Source: Balneolaceae bacterium (GTDB lineage: Bacteria > Bacteroidota > Rhodothermia > Balneolales > Balneolaceae). From it: DNA of 64,000 bases. The translations under genes were made by a program, and so were the position numbers. Positions 55,975 through 64,000 of the stretch are shown piece by piece (positions within the stretch are counted from its first letter, which is position 1; each line of letters begins with the position of its first letter). The notes under the pieces were generated by a model. The model saw only the letters and a program-made list of their open reading frames with translations. It searched no databases and had not been told where the DNA came from. The DNA is taken from the NCBI GenBank assembly GCA_020832285.1, contig JAFIFB010000050.1, positions 1 through 64,000 of the forward strand, read 5' to 3'.

Positions 55975-56176
55975 GAGGCTGTCCAAAAAGACTAAATGAT
56001 CTAAAACCTGCCTAAATTATTTAGGAATTAACAAGATCCGATCTTTTCTGGCCCACCCCCCCGTCCCCTCCCTCCGGTGAAAACACGCCGCAAGGAGGGG
56101 TGCTCCTTTTCAATGCCTTGACAAACTTAAAAATTTTATGTTTTAAGATCTTGAAAATCACTTTTTGGATAGCCTC
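55975..56176. mobile_element. MITE-like element with 16-bp terminal inverted repeats
   Basis: GAGGCTGTCCAAAAAG at 55975-55990 faces its inverted copy at 56161-56176 (15 of 16 identical), giving a 202-bp non-coding element. The interior carries a perfect 7-bp hairpin arm pair, CCCCTCC (56065-56071) and GGAGGGG (56094-56100), in a GC-rich patch unlike the surroundings. Termini beginning GAGGCTGTCC are typical of insertion-sequence ends. No target-site duplication is evident, and no transposase is present. Confidence 0.65.
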
Positions 56177-56237
56177 AGCCAGTTAGGAACGCACAATCGA
56201 GGCACTTGTGCCAGCAAAAGCCAGCCAAGTTTGCCGA

Positions 56238-56714
56238 TCAGATTCTATCATATTTTATAAACGAAAAATCTTCGTAATCTTCGCGCCAGGTTTCTTTCCA
56301 GGTTTTGCCGATCTGATCGCGGTATTCCGGAAAGAATGTATCCCCTTCATATTTGTTTTTAATTTGGGTGATGATCAGCTCATCAGCAATGCCCAGGGTC
56401 TGCCGGTAAATTTCACCGCCGCCGATAATGAACACCTTATCATGATCATGGCCATTTAAATGTTCAATAGCTTTTTCAACAGAAGAAAAGGTTGGAACAT
56501 GACCGTAGTTTTTCGACCGGCTGAGCACTACATTTTCACGGCCTGGCAGCGGTTTTTCATCAAGCTCTTCAAAAACACCTCTCCCCATCAGCAGAGGAGA
56601 ACCCATTGTCGTTTTTTTGAAGAATTTAAGATCCTCACTGTAGTGCCAGGGCAACGTGCCGTCTTTACCTATAACAAGATCAGGATCGTGGGCAACAATA
56701 ATTTTCAGCTTCAT
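56238..56714 (-). CDS. folA: Dihydrofolate reductase
   Basis: The enzyme reduces dihydrofolate to tetrahydrofolate with NADPH. The 158 residues fit the family. Landmarks are LVIGKDGTLPWHYSEDLKFF (the Met20-type loop, the conserved Trp and the substrate-binding acidic Glu near residue 27), LLMGRGVFEEL, NVVLSRSKNY and the cofactor loop FIIGGGEIYRQTL. It overlaps the upstream thyA by 4 bp on the same strand, a common pairing because thymidylate synthesis consumes the tetrahydrofolate that FolA regenerates. Confidence 0.96.
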   Translation of the reverse strand: MKLKIIVAHDPDLVIGKDGTLPWHYSEDLKFFKKTTMGSPLLMGRGVFEELDEKPLPGRENVVLSRSKNYGHVPTFSSVEKAIEHLNGHDHDKVFIIGGGEIYRQTLGIADELIITQIKNKYEGDTFFPEYRDQIGKTWKETWREDYEDFSFIKYDRI

Positions 56715-57559
56715 ACAGCTACCGGAAATCGGATAACAGGATACGGGTCATAGTTTTTCAGCTCAAAATCATCGAAATCGAGTTCATCAATCGGTTTCTT
56801 TTTGATATGGAGAGTGGGCAGCGATTTTGGCTCGCGCTTCATCTGCTCTTTAAGTCCTTCCACATGGTTTTCGTAAATATGTGCATCCACAATTGTGTGA
56901 GCGAATGTACCGGGTTTCAATCCGGTTTCCTGGGCAACGGCAAGCGTGAGAGCCGAATAGCAGGCGAGATTAAAGGGAATACCAAGTGCAATGTCTCCCG
57001 ATCTCTGGGTTAAATGGCAGTTCAGGCGACCGTCGGCTACGTTAAAAATATACATCAGGTGGCATGGTGGAAGCCCCATTTCTCCGAGCAGTCCGGGATG
57101 CCAGGCCGATACCACAATCCGTCTGCTGTTCGGATTGGTTTTGAGCATGTGAATAGCATTTTTCACCTGGTCAAACTCATCGTAACGCCACTCCTTTTCA
57201 TGTTTGTCACCAAGCTTTTTATATACCGCCCCATCTGCTGCTTTTGCCATTGGGAAACGGCGCCAGAGCACCGGGTAGATCGGCCCTACATAGCCGTCTT
57301 CATCAGCCCAGGCATCCCAGATGTGGCAATCTTTTTCATCGCGAAGCCATTTGATATGGTCTTCCCCTCTCAGGTACCAGAGCAGCTCCAGAATTACCGA
57401 CCGGAAAAAAACTTTTTTTGTAGTTAAAAGCGGGAATCCTTCCGAGAGATCAACTTTATAAAATTCAGCAAAATTTGAGAGCGTCTTTACACCGGTCCGG
57501 TTTTCTTTCCACACTCCGTTATCCAGTACATTCTGAACCAGGTCTAAATATGCTTTCAT
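56711..57559 (-). CDS. thyA: Thymidylate synthase
   Basis: The enzyme methylates dUMP to dTMP using methylenetetrahydrofolate. The 282-residue protein shows the phosphate-binding RTGVKTLSNF at 21-30, PLLTTKKVFFRS, the active-site Cys166 in LPPCHLMYIF, the QRSGDIALGIPFNL segment and the C-terminal YPVIRFPVAV. The length is close to the 264-residue E. coli enzyme plus a small insert (AAWADEDGY-type region near 84-105). It lies upstream of folA with overlapping stop and start, and 50 bp after mgtE. Confidence 0.97.
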   Translation of the reverse strand: MKAYLDLVQNVLDNGVWKENRTGVKTLSNFAEFYKVDLSEGFPLLTTKKVFFRSVILELLWYLRGEDHIKWLRDEKDCHIWDAWADEDGYVGPIYPVLWRRFPMAKAADGAVYKKLGDKHEKEWRYDEFDQVKNAIHMLKTNPNSRRIVVSAWHPGLLGEMGLPPCHLMYIFNVADGRLNCHLTQRSGDIALGIPFNLACYSALTLAVAQETGLKPGTFAHTIVDAHIYENHVEGLKEQMKREPKSLPTLHIKKKPIDELDFDDFELKNYDPYPVIRFPVAV

Positions 57560-57609
57560 AAATAGTTGTTTTTATCTGTTTTTTTAAACTCATATAGTGG
57601 ATATTCTAA

Positions 57610-58956
57610 TCACACCGTTTGCAATATAGCGGCTGCAATACTAAAGTAAATAAGCAGTCCTGTAACATCAGCTATGGTGGTTATCAGAGGGCTGCTGGCA
57701 ACAGCAGGGTCGATGTTGACTCTTGTGAGGATAAAAGGAAGCAAAGCCCCTATCAGATTTGCCACCAGTACAATACAAACCATCGAAAGTCCAACCACCA
57801 GGCCAATTTCCCATCCGCCTCTGAATAGTCCAAGTACTCCGCTTGCCAGGCCCATTGCAAGTCCAAGCATTATCCCAACAAAAATTTCTTTCCCTGCTGT
57901 TCTGATCCAGTGAGATAGTTTAACATCACCTATGGCTATCGCTCTAACCATAATAGTTGCAGACTGCGCGCCGGTATTTCCACCACTGTCGATCAACAGC
58001 GGAATAAAAAAAGCAAGTGCAATCGCCGAAGCGAGAACTTCTTCGTAATATTCAATTACCCCGGATGAGAGCAGGTTTACGATTACAAGAATCAGCAGCC
58101 AGCTTACACGTTTGGAAAAGAGACTTAAGATACTGGTTTCGCGGTAGGTTTTCTTCAGCGGAGCAACGGCAGCACCTTTATGAAAATCTTCTGTGGCCTC
58201 TTCCTGTGCAATATCAATAATGTCGTCAATCGTCACAATTCCGATCAGAATTCCGTCACTATCAACCACGGGCATTGCCACACGATCATATTTACTGAGC
58301 ATTTCCACAGCGTGTTCCTGGTCATCAAATGCACTTAGTGCCACAAACGTATCATCGGTTATGTCGGCAATTTTATCCTGAGGATCAGCAAGTATCAACT
58401 GGTTAAGCCGCAAATCATCAATCAGCTTTTCTTTATCGTCTACAACGTAAAGCACATTTACCGTTTCTGCACTGAACCCGAACTTTCGCACGTGGTTCAT
58501 AGCTTTATCCACAGTCCAGTCGGCCTTAACTTTCACATAGCGGGAAGTCATTTGCCGGCCCACACTTTCGGGTGGATACCCTAGCATCTTTTTTACTTCG
58601 AGCTGTTCTTCAGGCCCAAGGGAACCGAGTACTTTTTGAGTTAAGTGACCTGGTAATTCTTCAAGAATGGCCACACGATCATCTGGTTCAAGATTGGACA
58701 GAACTTCCTGTAGCTGCTGTTTGCTTAACAGATCTAAAAGTTCAACCTCCTTGGCATTACTAAGATGAGTAAAAACCTCAGCGGCTTTCTGTTTTTTTAA
58801 AAGCCTGAAAACCACCACTCCAACTTTAGAATCAATTCCCTCGATAAGCTCAGCAACATCTACTGCAGGAACATCCTGCATGGATTCCTTGAGGGTAATC
58901 CAATCCTTTTTTTCAATTAATTCATCAAACTCGGGTTTGAGTAAATGTGAAATCAT
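57610..58956 (-). CDS. mgtE: MgtE-family magnesium transporter
   Basis: The 448-residue protein has the full MgtE layout. An N-terminal helical domain that senses magnesium ([30 protein letters not shown]) comes first. Two CBS domains follow (about 135-260, with [18 protein letters not shown]). The membrane part has five helices and carries the signature [18 protein letters not shown] near 318-335 that lines the ion pore. MgtE dimers are Mg2+-selective channels whose gate closes at high internal magnesium. The gene is on the same strand as the thyA-folA pair but separated from rnc by 130 bp, so it may begin that transcript. Confidence 0.95.
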   Translation of the reverse strand: MISHLLKPEFDELIEKKDWITLKESMQDVPAVDVAELIEGIDSKVGVVVFRLLKKQKAAEVFTHLSNAKEVELLDLLSKQQLQEVLSNLEPDDRVAILEELPGHLTQKVLGSLGPEEQLEVKKMLGYPPESVGRQMTSRYVKVKADWTVDKAMNHVRKFGFSAETVNVLYVVDDKEKLIDDLRLNQLILADPQDKIADITDDTFVALSAFDDQEHAVEMLSKYDRVAMPVVDSDGILIGIVTIDDIIDIAQEEATEDFHKGAAVAPLKKTYRETSILSLFSKRVSWLLILVIVNLLSSGVIEYYEEVLASAIALAFFIPLLIDSGGNTGAQSATIMVRAIAIGDVKLSHWIRTAGKEIFVGIMLGLAMGLASGVLGLFRGGWEIGLVVGLSMVCIVLVANLIGALLPFILTRVNIDPAVASSPLITTIADVTGLLIYFSIAAAILQTV

Positions 58957-59085
58957 AGCAGGTATAAGGTAAAAAAAGTGGCAGTCTCTGTTTATTGAAA
59001 ATCAGACTGTTCGAAAATATCAAAAATAAGCAAAAGCTTTACCTTTATTTAGAATTAAATTACCGCAGTTCGGCTGAATGCCTTT

Positions 59086-59841
59086 TTATATTCCGATGTT
59101 CTTGAGAGCATTTTTTGCGGCAATCTGTTCGGCTTGTTTCTTGCTTTTTCCAGTGCCTTCGCCCAGTTTATCATCTTCTACATAAACGGCCACGTGAAAG
59201 GTTTTGTCGTGTCCTGGCCCTTCTTCTTCAAGAACAACATATCTCGGCAAATTCAGCTTTGCTGCCTGAGAGTGTTCCATCAAAAGACTTTTATAGTTAT
59301 CAATATTATTTACGATTTGATCAAAGTCCAGAAACTCATCGAGATTCCATTGAACAAATTCATGTGCTTTCTGGTACCCTTTTGAGACATAAATGGCTGC
59401 AATCAGAGCTTCATAAACATCTGAAAGAACACTTTTTGATAGTTCTATTCCCTGGCCTGCGGCACGATCGCCAATTTCAAGAAGATCGTTCAGTTCTAAT
59501 TTTATGGCAAGTTCATAGAGTGTATCTCCCCGAACTATTTTTGCACGCAACTTGGTGAGAAAACCTTCATTTTCTGTTGGAAATCTCTCAAACAAAATTT
59601 CGGTAACAATCAGATCAAGTACGGCATCTCCCAAAAATTCGAGCCGTTCGTAGGTTTCGAACGACTCGTACTTTTCATTATCAACAATGGATCGGTGCCG
59701 CAATGCTCTTTGGAATAGCTGAAGGTGCTCCGGTGCTATTTGAAACCGGAGCTTTTTTTCGAGAAGTATTAATCGGCCGGTTGGCTCTTTGATGTTTGGA
59801 TCAGGCTGTATCCTGAACCACTTTTTGAGCCGGTCAATCAT
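59086..59841 (-). CDS. rnc: Ribonuclease III
   Basis: The enzyme cleaves double-stranded RNA in rRNA and mRNA processing. About 251 residues from the ATG at 59841; a TTG one codon earlier abuts the fabF stop. The signature ERLEFLGDAVLDLIVTE is near 64-80, the second metal-site region is LSDVYEALIAAIYVSKG, and the C-terminal double-stranded RNA-binding domain ends in GTGKSKKQAEQIAAKNAL. It is the last gene of the fabH-fabD-fabG-acpP-fabF-rnc order, which is conserved in many bacteria. Confidence 0.96.
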   Translation of the reverse strand: MIDRLKKWFRIQPDPNIKEPTGRLILLEKKLRFQIAPEHLQLFQRALRHRSIVDNEKYESFETYERLEFLGDAVLDLIVTEILFERFPTENEGFLTKLRAKIVRGDTLYELAIKLELNDLLEIGDRAAGQGIELSKSVLSDVYEALIAAIYVSKGYQKAHEFVQWNLDEFLDFDQIVNNIDNYKSLLMEHSQAAKLNLPRYVVLEEEGPGHDKTFHVAVYVEDDKLGEGTGKSKKQAEQIAAKNALKNIGI

Positions 59842-59844
59842 CAA

Positions 59845-61089
59845 TTATTTTTCAAATTTCTTGAAGATGAGAGTGGTATTATGTCCTCCGAAACCAAACG
59901 CGTTATTCATCGCGTAAGTGATTTCTCTCTCCACAGGTTCATTCGGTGTGTAATTGAGATCACATTCAGGATCGGGATTTTCCTGGTTAATAGTGGGTGG
60001 AATGGTGCTGTGATAAATAGCCAGTACTGTTGCCAGAGATTCGGCCGCACCTGCAGCTCCCAGCATATGACCAGTCATCGACTTTGTAGAGTTCAGGTTG
60101 ATTTTATATGCATGGTCTCCAAAAACCTTTTTGATCGAATTGGTTTCAGCGATATCTCCCAATGGAGTGGAAGTTCCGTGCATATTAATGTGATCAATGT
60201 CATTAGCTGTGATCCCAGCCATTTTAAGTGCACCATTCAGTGCAAGAATTACGCCGCTGCCATCCGGGTCGGGTGCAGTAATATGATGGGCATCAGCCGA
60301 AAAACCGTATCCAACAATTTCGCCGTAAATCCGTGCATTTCTTTCAAGGGCTGAATCGAGTGATTCAAGAAAGAACATCGTAGCACCTTCACCAAGAACA
60401 AAACCATCGCGATCTTTATCGAACGGACGGGATGCACGTTCGGGGTCGTCATTTCGGCGTGAAAGTGCCCTCATCGCCGAAAAACCGGCTACACCAATTC
60501 TCCATACAGGTGCTTCGGTACCACCACAAACCGCCATTTCAGACTGTCCGTAGCGAATGGAGTCATATGCCAGGCCAATATTATGGGACCCGGTGGCACA
60601 AGCTGAAACAGCACAGTAATTCGCTCCTCTGAAGCCATATTTTATGGAAATTTGACCAGCAGGAATATCCGGAATCAGCATCGGAATAAAGAAAGGTGTT
60701 ACCCCTCTTGATCCGTTTTCATGCAATGAAACCGATTGTTCATAAAATGTATTCATTCCGCCGATACCTGTACCTACAATGACAGCTACCCGGTCTTTAT
60801 CGATACTATCCAGGTCAACATTACTGTCTGCAATGGCTTCATCAGCGGTAATCATCGCATATTGTGTAACCGGATCGAGCCGCCGTGCTTCTTTCCGGTC
60901 AAAGTAATTATTGGAATCATAATTTTCGATCTGCCCTGCAAATTTTGTGGGTAAATCACTTGTGTCAAAATGCTCAATAGGGCGTACTCCGCTCTTACCG
61001 GAGATAAGACCGTTCCAAAAGTCGGGAGCGGTCTTCCCCAAAGGTGTAAGTGCGCCGATTCCAGTAATTACTACTCTTCTTCCGGCCAT
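59845..61089 (-). CDS. fabF: Beta-ketoacyl-ACP synthase II
   Basis: The condensing enzyme elongates fatty acyl-ACP with malonyl-ACP. The 414-residue protein shows the nucleophile Cys164 in VSACATGSHN and the catalytic histidines in HINMHGTSTPLGD (about 305) and STKSMTGHMLGAAG (about 340). The GFGGHNTTLIF loop lies near the C terminus. It directly follows acpP and touches rnc, so translation of the two is coupled. Confidence 0.97.
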   Translation of the reverse strand: MAGRRVVITGIGALTPLGKTAPDFWNGLISGKSGVRPIEHFDTSDLPTKFAGQIENYDSNNYFDRKEARRLDPVTQYAMITADEAIADSNVDLDSIDKDRVAVIVGTGIGGMNTFYEQSVSLHENGSRGVTPFFIPMLIPDIPAGQISIKYGFRGANYCAVSACATGSHNIGLAYDSIRYGQSEMAVCGGTEAPVWRIGVAGFSAMRALSRRNDDPERASRPFDKDRDGFVLGEGATMFFLESLDSALERNARIYGEIVGYGFSADAHHITAPDPDGSGVILALNGALKMAGITANDIDHINMHGTSTPLGDIAETNSIKKVFGDHAYKINLNSTKSMTGHMLGAAGAAESLATVLAIYHSTIPPTINQENPDPECDLNYTPNEPVEREITYAMNNAFGFGGHNTTLIFKKFEK

Positions 61090-61135
61090 AAAAATTAGGT
61101 TACTTTCTTAAGTGTGTACTTTAAATCTTAACTGC

Positions 61136-61372
61136 TTATGATTTTTCTTGAATATATTTAACAGCATCGCCAACAGTTGCAATATTCTCTGCATCTTCAT
61201 CGGGAATGCTCATGTCAAACTCTTTTTCGAACTCCATAATGAGTTCAACAGTATCGAGAGAATCAGCTCCCAAATCGTTTGTAAAGTTAGCATCAGTAGT
61301 TACTTCTGATTCATCAACTCCAAGTTTGTCTACAATAATTGATTTGATTTTTGCTTCTACGTCTTGTGACAT
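61136..61372 (-). CDS. acpP: Acyl carrier protein
   Basis: The protein has 78 residues, strongly acidic, with the phosphopantetheine attachment Ser38 in [12 protein letters not shown]. Helix II follows ([20 protein letters not shown]). It shuttles growing acyl chains between the enzymes encoded by its neighbours fabG, fabD and fabF. Gaps of 46 bp to fabF and 126 bp to fabG suggest separate strong expression of this abundant protein, possibly from an internal promoter. Confidence 0.98.
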   Translation of the reverse strand: MSQDVEAKIKSIIVDKLGVDESEVTTDANFTNDLGADSLDTVELIMEFEKEFDMSIPDEDAENIATVGDAVKYIQEKS

Positions 61373-61498
61373 ATTTAGACCTATGTTTGATTATGAGTTT
61401 AAATAAAAGTTAGTTAATTAATTTTTTTATCCCTGAGAAAATACAACATCTCTGTATAAAATAACACGCATAACTAAATGCATTCAGGCATTTGCAGC

Positions 61499-62242
61499 TT
61501 ACATGGCCATTCCGCCATCTACGCGTACTACTTCACCGGTAATATACGAACTCAGATCAGATGCAAGAAATGCAACTACATTTGAGATTTCCTCAGGGTC
61601 GCCGGCCCGGCCCAGTGGTGTTTCTTTTTTAATGGTGTCGAGTACTTTTTCACTCAGTTTTTCTGTCATTTCCGTTAGAATATAACCAGGAGCAACAACA
61701 TTGGCACGGATATTCCGGCTTGCCAGCTCTTTTGCAAACGATTTGGTAAAACCGATTATTCCGGCTTTGGATGCAGCATAATTGCTCTGTCCTGCATTTC
61801 CGGAGATTCCAACTACAGAACTGATATTGATAACAGAACCGCCTCTTGCCCGCATCATCGGTTTTGCCGCAGCTTTGCTGTAATTAAAAATACTTTTCAG
61901 ATTTGTGGTAATCACATCATCCCATGCTTGCTCGTCCATTCTGAGGATGAGGTTATCCTTTGTGATTCCTGCATTGTTTACAAGCACATCGAGTGTACCC
62001 CACTCTTTTACAATCTCGCTGATTACTTCTTCGGCTCTTGCAAAATCAATTGCGTCGGCCTGAAATGACATTCCTTTTACACCTTTAGCTTCAATTTCAC
62101 TGACCACTTCAGCAGCTGCTTCAACCGATCGGGCATACGTAATGGCCACATTTGCACCGAGCTGAGCCAGCGTTAACGCTATTGATTTTCCAATTCCCCT
62201 GCTTCCGCCTGTTACAAGGCAGTTTTTTTCTTTCAAATTCAT
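61499..62242 (-). CDS. fabG: 3-oxoacyl-ACP reductase
   Basis: This NADPH-dependent short-chain dehydrogenase reduces beta-ketoacyl-ACP. The 247 residues show TGGSRGIG at 11-18, NNAGITKDNLILRM near 86-99, and the catalytic Ser, Tyr and Lys in INISSVVGISG and SNYAASKAG. It ends in the substrate-loop region ILTEMTEKL and GEVVRVDGGMAM, the usual FabG C terminus. It lies 12 bp after fabD in the fatty-acid operon. Confidence 0.97.
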   Translation of the reverse strand: MNLKEKNCLVTGGSRGIGKSIALTLAQLGANVAITYARSVEAAAEVVSEIEAKGVKGMSFQADAIDFARAEEVISEIVKEWGTLDVLVNNAGITKDNLILRMDEQAWDDVITTNLKSIFNYSKAAAKPMMRARGGSVINISSVVGISGNAGQSNYAASKAGIIGFTKSFAKELASRNIRANVVAPGYILTEMTEKLSEKVLDTIKKETPLGRAGDPEEISNVVAFLASDLSSYITGEVVRVDGGMAM

Positions 62243-62254
62243 TGTAATAAAATT

Positions 62255-63142
62255 CTATTCGTATCCTTCTATGTTTGCATTTTTTAGCGTTCGCTTTACA
62301 AGACCCTGCAATACTTTACCAGGCCCCACTTCAATAAACGAAGTTGCGCCGTCTTTTTCCATATTTAAGAGGGTTTGCGTCCAGCGCACGGGATTGATAA
62401 GCTGATAAAGCAAATTGTGCTTTATTTCTGAGGGATCGGTAGTTGCTTCTGCTGTATAGTTACTATAAACCGGGCAAGTGGGTTCCGAAAATTCCGTTTC
62501 ATCAAGTTTTACCTGCAGTGCATCAAAGGCAGGTTTCATCAATGGTGAATGGAAAGCACCACTAACAGGCAGCATTTTAGCGAGCCTGCATCCTTTTTCT
62601 TTGGCAAGCTCCACTGCTTTTTTTACAGCATCTTCATCGCCGGAAATGACAAGCTGACCCGGACAGTTGTAATTGGCAGGAACTACTGGTTTCTGAATGC
62701 TTTCTGTGGCAATTTCGCAGATCTCATCAACCACATCATCATCCATTCCGATAATAGCAGCCATCGTTCCGGTATGAACCTCTCCTGCATTCTGCATCAG
62801 TTTTCCCCGGAGGGAAACCAGTTCCAGAGCCTTTTCGAAATCAAGCACGTCTGCAGAAGCCAGTGCCGTAAACTCTCCAAGGCTGTGCCCGGCAACCATA
62901 TCAGGTTTTTGCCCAAGTGTTTTAAAGAGAGCAAAAGAGTGAAGAAAAATTGCAGGCTGGGTGTATTGTGTTTGTGTGAGTGTCTCAGCCGGCCCCTCGA
63001 ACATAATATCACTCACAGGATAGCCAAGCAATTCATCTCCTTTAGTTAAAAACTCTTTAAAGGGTACCTTTTGCTCGAAATGATCCTTTCCCATTCCAAC
63101 TTTTTGCGATCCCTGTCCGGGAAAAATAAATGCTTTCATCAT
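62255..63142 (-). CDS. fabD: Malonyl-CoA:ACP transacylase
   Basis: The enzyme moves malonate from CoA to ACP. The 295-residue protein begins AFIFPGQGSQKVGMG, has the nucleophile Ser87 in AGHSLGEFTALAS, the conserved Arg in SLRGKLMQ, and the catalytic His in SGAFHSPLMKPAF near 191-203. It ends with FIEVGPGKVLQGLVKR. It lies 3 bp after fabH, so the two are tightly coupled. Confidence 0.97.
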   Translation of the reverse strand: MMKAFIFPGQGSQKVGMGKDHFEQKVPFKEFLTKGDELLGYPVSDIMFEGPAETLTQTQYTQPAIFLHSFALFKTLGQKPDMVAGHSLGEFTALASADVLDFEKALELVSLRGKLMQNAGEVHTGTMAAIIGMDDDVVDEICEIATESIQKPVVPANYNCPGQLVISGDEDAVKKAVELAKEKGCRLAKMLPVSGAFHSPLMKPAFDALQVKLDETEFSEPTCPVYSNYTAEATTDPSEIKHNLLYQLINPVRWTQTLLNMEKDGATSFIEVGPGKVLQGLVKRTLKNANIEGYE

Positions 63143-63145
63143 TTT

Positions 63146-64000
63146 TTATTTATTCCATTCCAGGTAAACTGCTCCCCATGTAAGTCCGCCCCCAAATGCC
63201 GACAATATAAGTTTGTCACCATTATTCAGTTTATCTTTCCAGTCGTAAAGGCAAAGCGGAATGGTTGCTGCTGTGGTATTTCCATATTTATCAATGTTAA
63301 CCATCACTTTATCTGTACTGAGACCCATTCTGCGGGCTGTGGCATTGATAATTCTTAAATTAGCCTGGTGAGGAACGAGCCAGGCAACATCATCACCTGT
63401 AAGATTGTTTCGCTCCATAATTTCAAGGGAAACATCGGCCATTCCTTCGGTTGCTTTTTTAAATACGGATCTTCCGTCCTGCCGCAAAGAATGCATTCTA
63501 TTTTGAACGGTTTCAATCGATGCAGGCCTGAGACTGCCCCCTGCAGGCTGGTAGAGCATGCACTCCTCATCACCTTCCGTATGGTGAACAAAATCTATCA
63601 AACCTCCGCTATCGGCCTCTTCAAGCACAACAGCACCCGCAGCATCTCCGAATAATATACAAGTTGTCCGGTCGGTGTAATCTACAATTGCACTCATTTT
63701 GTCGGCACCCACCACCAGTACTTTCTTTGCCCGACCCGATTCGATCATCATGCCACCCGTTGAGAGAGCATACAAAAATCCGGAACAAGCCGCAGACAGA
63801 TCAAAACCATACGCTTTGTTTGCACCAATTCGTTTTTGAACAAGTGCCGCTGTTGCGGGAAATATATAGTCGGGTGTAACGGTTGCTACTACAATTGCAT
63901 CAATCTCGGAAGCGTCAACGCCGGCCTCTTCAAGAGCTTCACGTGAGGCTTTTTCAGCCATAAATGCAGTAGCTTTTTCCGGGTCTTTTAAAATTCTTCG
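63146..64000 (-). CDS. fabH: Beta-ketoacyl-ACP synthase III, 5-prime end outside the window
   Basis: The enzyme starts fatty-acid synthesis by condensing acetyl-CoA with malonyl-ACP. The frame stays open to the window edge; the ATG at 63961 is internal, because the 13 codons before it (RRILKDPEKATAF) match the family. About 284 residues are visible. The catalytic triad is the Cys in LSAACSGFLYAL, the His in WLVPHQANLRII and the Asn in YGNTTAATIPL. About 45 N-terminal residues must lie beyond base 64000. It is the first visible gene of the fab operon. Confidence 0.96.
   Translation of the reverse strand, partial: RRILKDPEKATAFMAEKASREALEEAGVDASEIDAIVVATVTPDYIFPATAALVQKRIGANKAYGFDLSAACSGFLYALSTGGMMIESGRAKKVLVVGADKMSAIVDYTDRTTCILFGDAAGAVVLEEADSGGLIDFVHHTEGDEECMLYQPAGGSLRPASIETVQNRMHSLRQDGRSVFKKATEGMADVSLEIMERNNLTGDDVAWLVPHQANLRIINATARRMGLSTDKVMVNIDKYGNTTAATIPLCLYDWKDKLNNGDKLILSAFGGGLTWGAVYLEWNK

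Overview
The window looks like a chromosomal segment of a Bacteroidota-related marine or halophilic bacterium, most likely Balneolota/Rhodothermota. This is inferred from family content, not from a database search. Pointers are a PorD-type (DUF4835) protein, a PorV/PorQ-like barrel, fused 2-oxoacid dehydrogenase E1, a serine palmitoyltransferase cluster, moderate GC and start codons that mostly lack Shine-Dalgarno sequences. I saw no tRNA, rRNA, CRISPR array or prophage.

Layout. 1-600: interspersed repeat and an antitoxin without its toxin. 0.8-4.9 kb: deoxyribose-phosphate aldolase, two aldehyde dehydrogenases (the second half-length) and a SPOR lipoprotein. 5.0-9.6 kb: an SRPBCC-like protein, a PAP2 phosphatase and the dTDP-rhamnose operon rfbA-D-C-B. 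9.8-13.9 kb: PorD, a PorV/PorQ-like barrel and a helix-hairpin-helix/outer-membrane-barrel fusion. 14.1-18.5 kb: gltB. 18.5-21.6 kb: an accessory-like stretch with decayed small membrane genes, small secreted proteins, a decayed copy of a 40-residue peptide gene and hemolysin III. 21.7-25.7 kb: fused branched-chain E1 and fumarase.

26.2-32.1 kb holds a probable sphingolipid/glycosphingolipid locus: GNAT acyltransferase, serine palmitoyltransferase, two GT4 glycosyltransferases and a divergent NAD-dependent reductase/epimerase. 32.1-35.5 kb has a secreted Ig-like protein, mutY and a TIGR02757 gene.

36.0-44.7 kb is the most unusual region: a compact type IV pilus/type II secretion-like operon. 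It encodes an assembly ATPase, a cyclic-nucleotide-binding protein, a PilT-like ATPase, a PilM-PilN-SPOR fusion, a PilO-PilP fusion and a very short secretin. No pilin, PilC or prepilin peptidase is present. Next to it, on the other strand, is an actin-like ATPase whose phosphate-1 motif sits at the C terminus, which suggests a natural circular permutation.

46.5-54.3 kb (minus strand): an OmpA protein with a clear terminator, then an operon of MMPL exporter, recO, HtrA protease and LPP20-like lipoprotein. An intact copy of the 40-residue peptide gene lies between them. 54.5-55.9 kb: a membrane protein pair (HTTM-like). 55.97-56.18 kb: a MITE-like element. 56.2-64.0 kb (minus strand): folA, thyA, mgtE and the fatty-acid cluster fabH-fabD-fabG-acpP-fabF-rnc; fabH runs off the window end.
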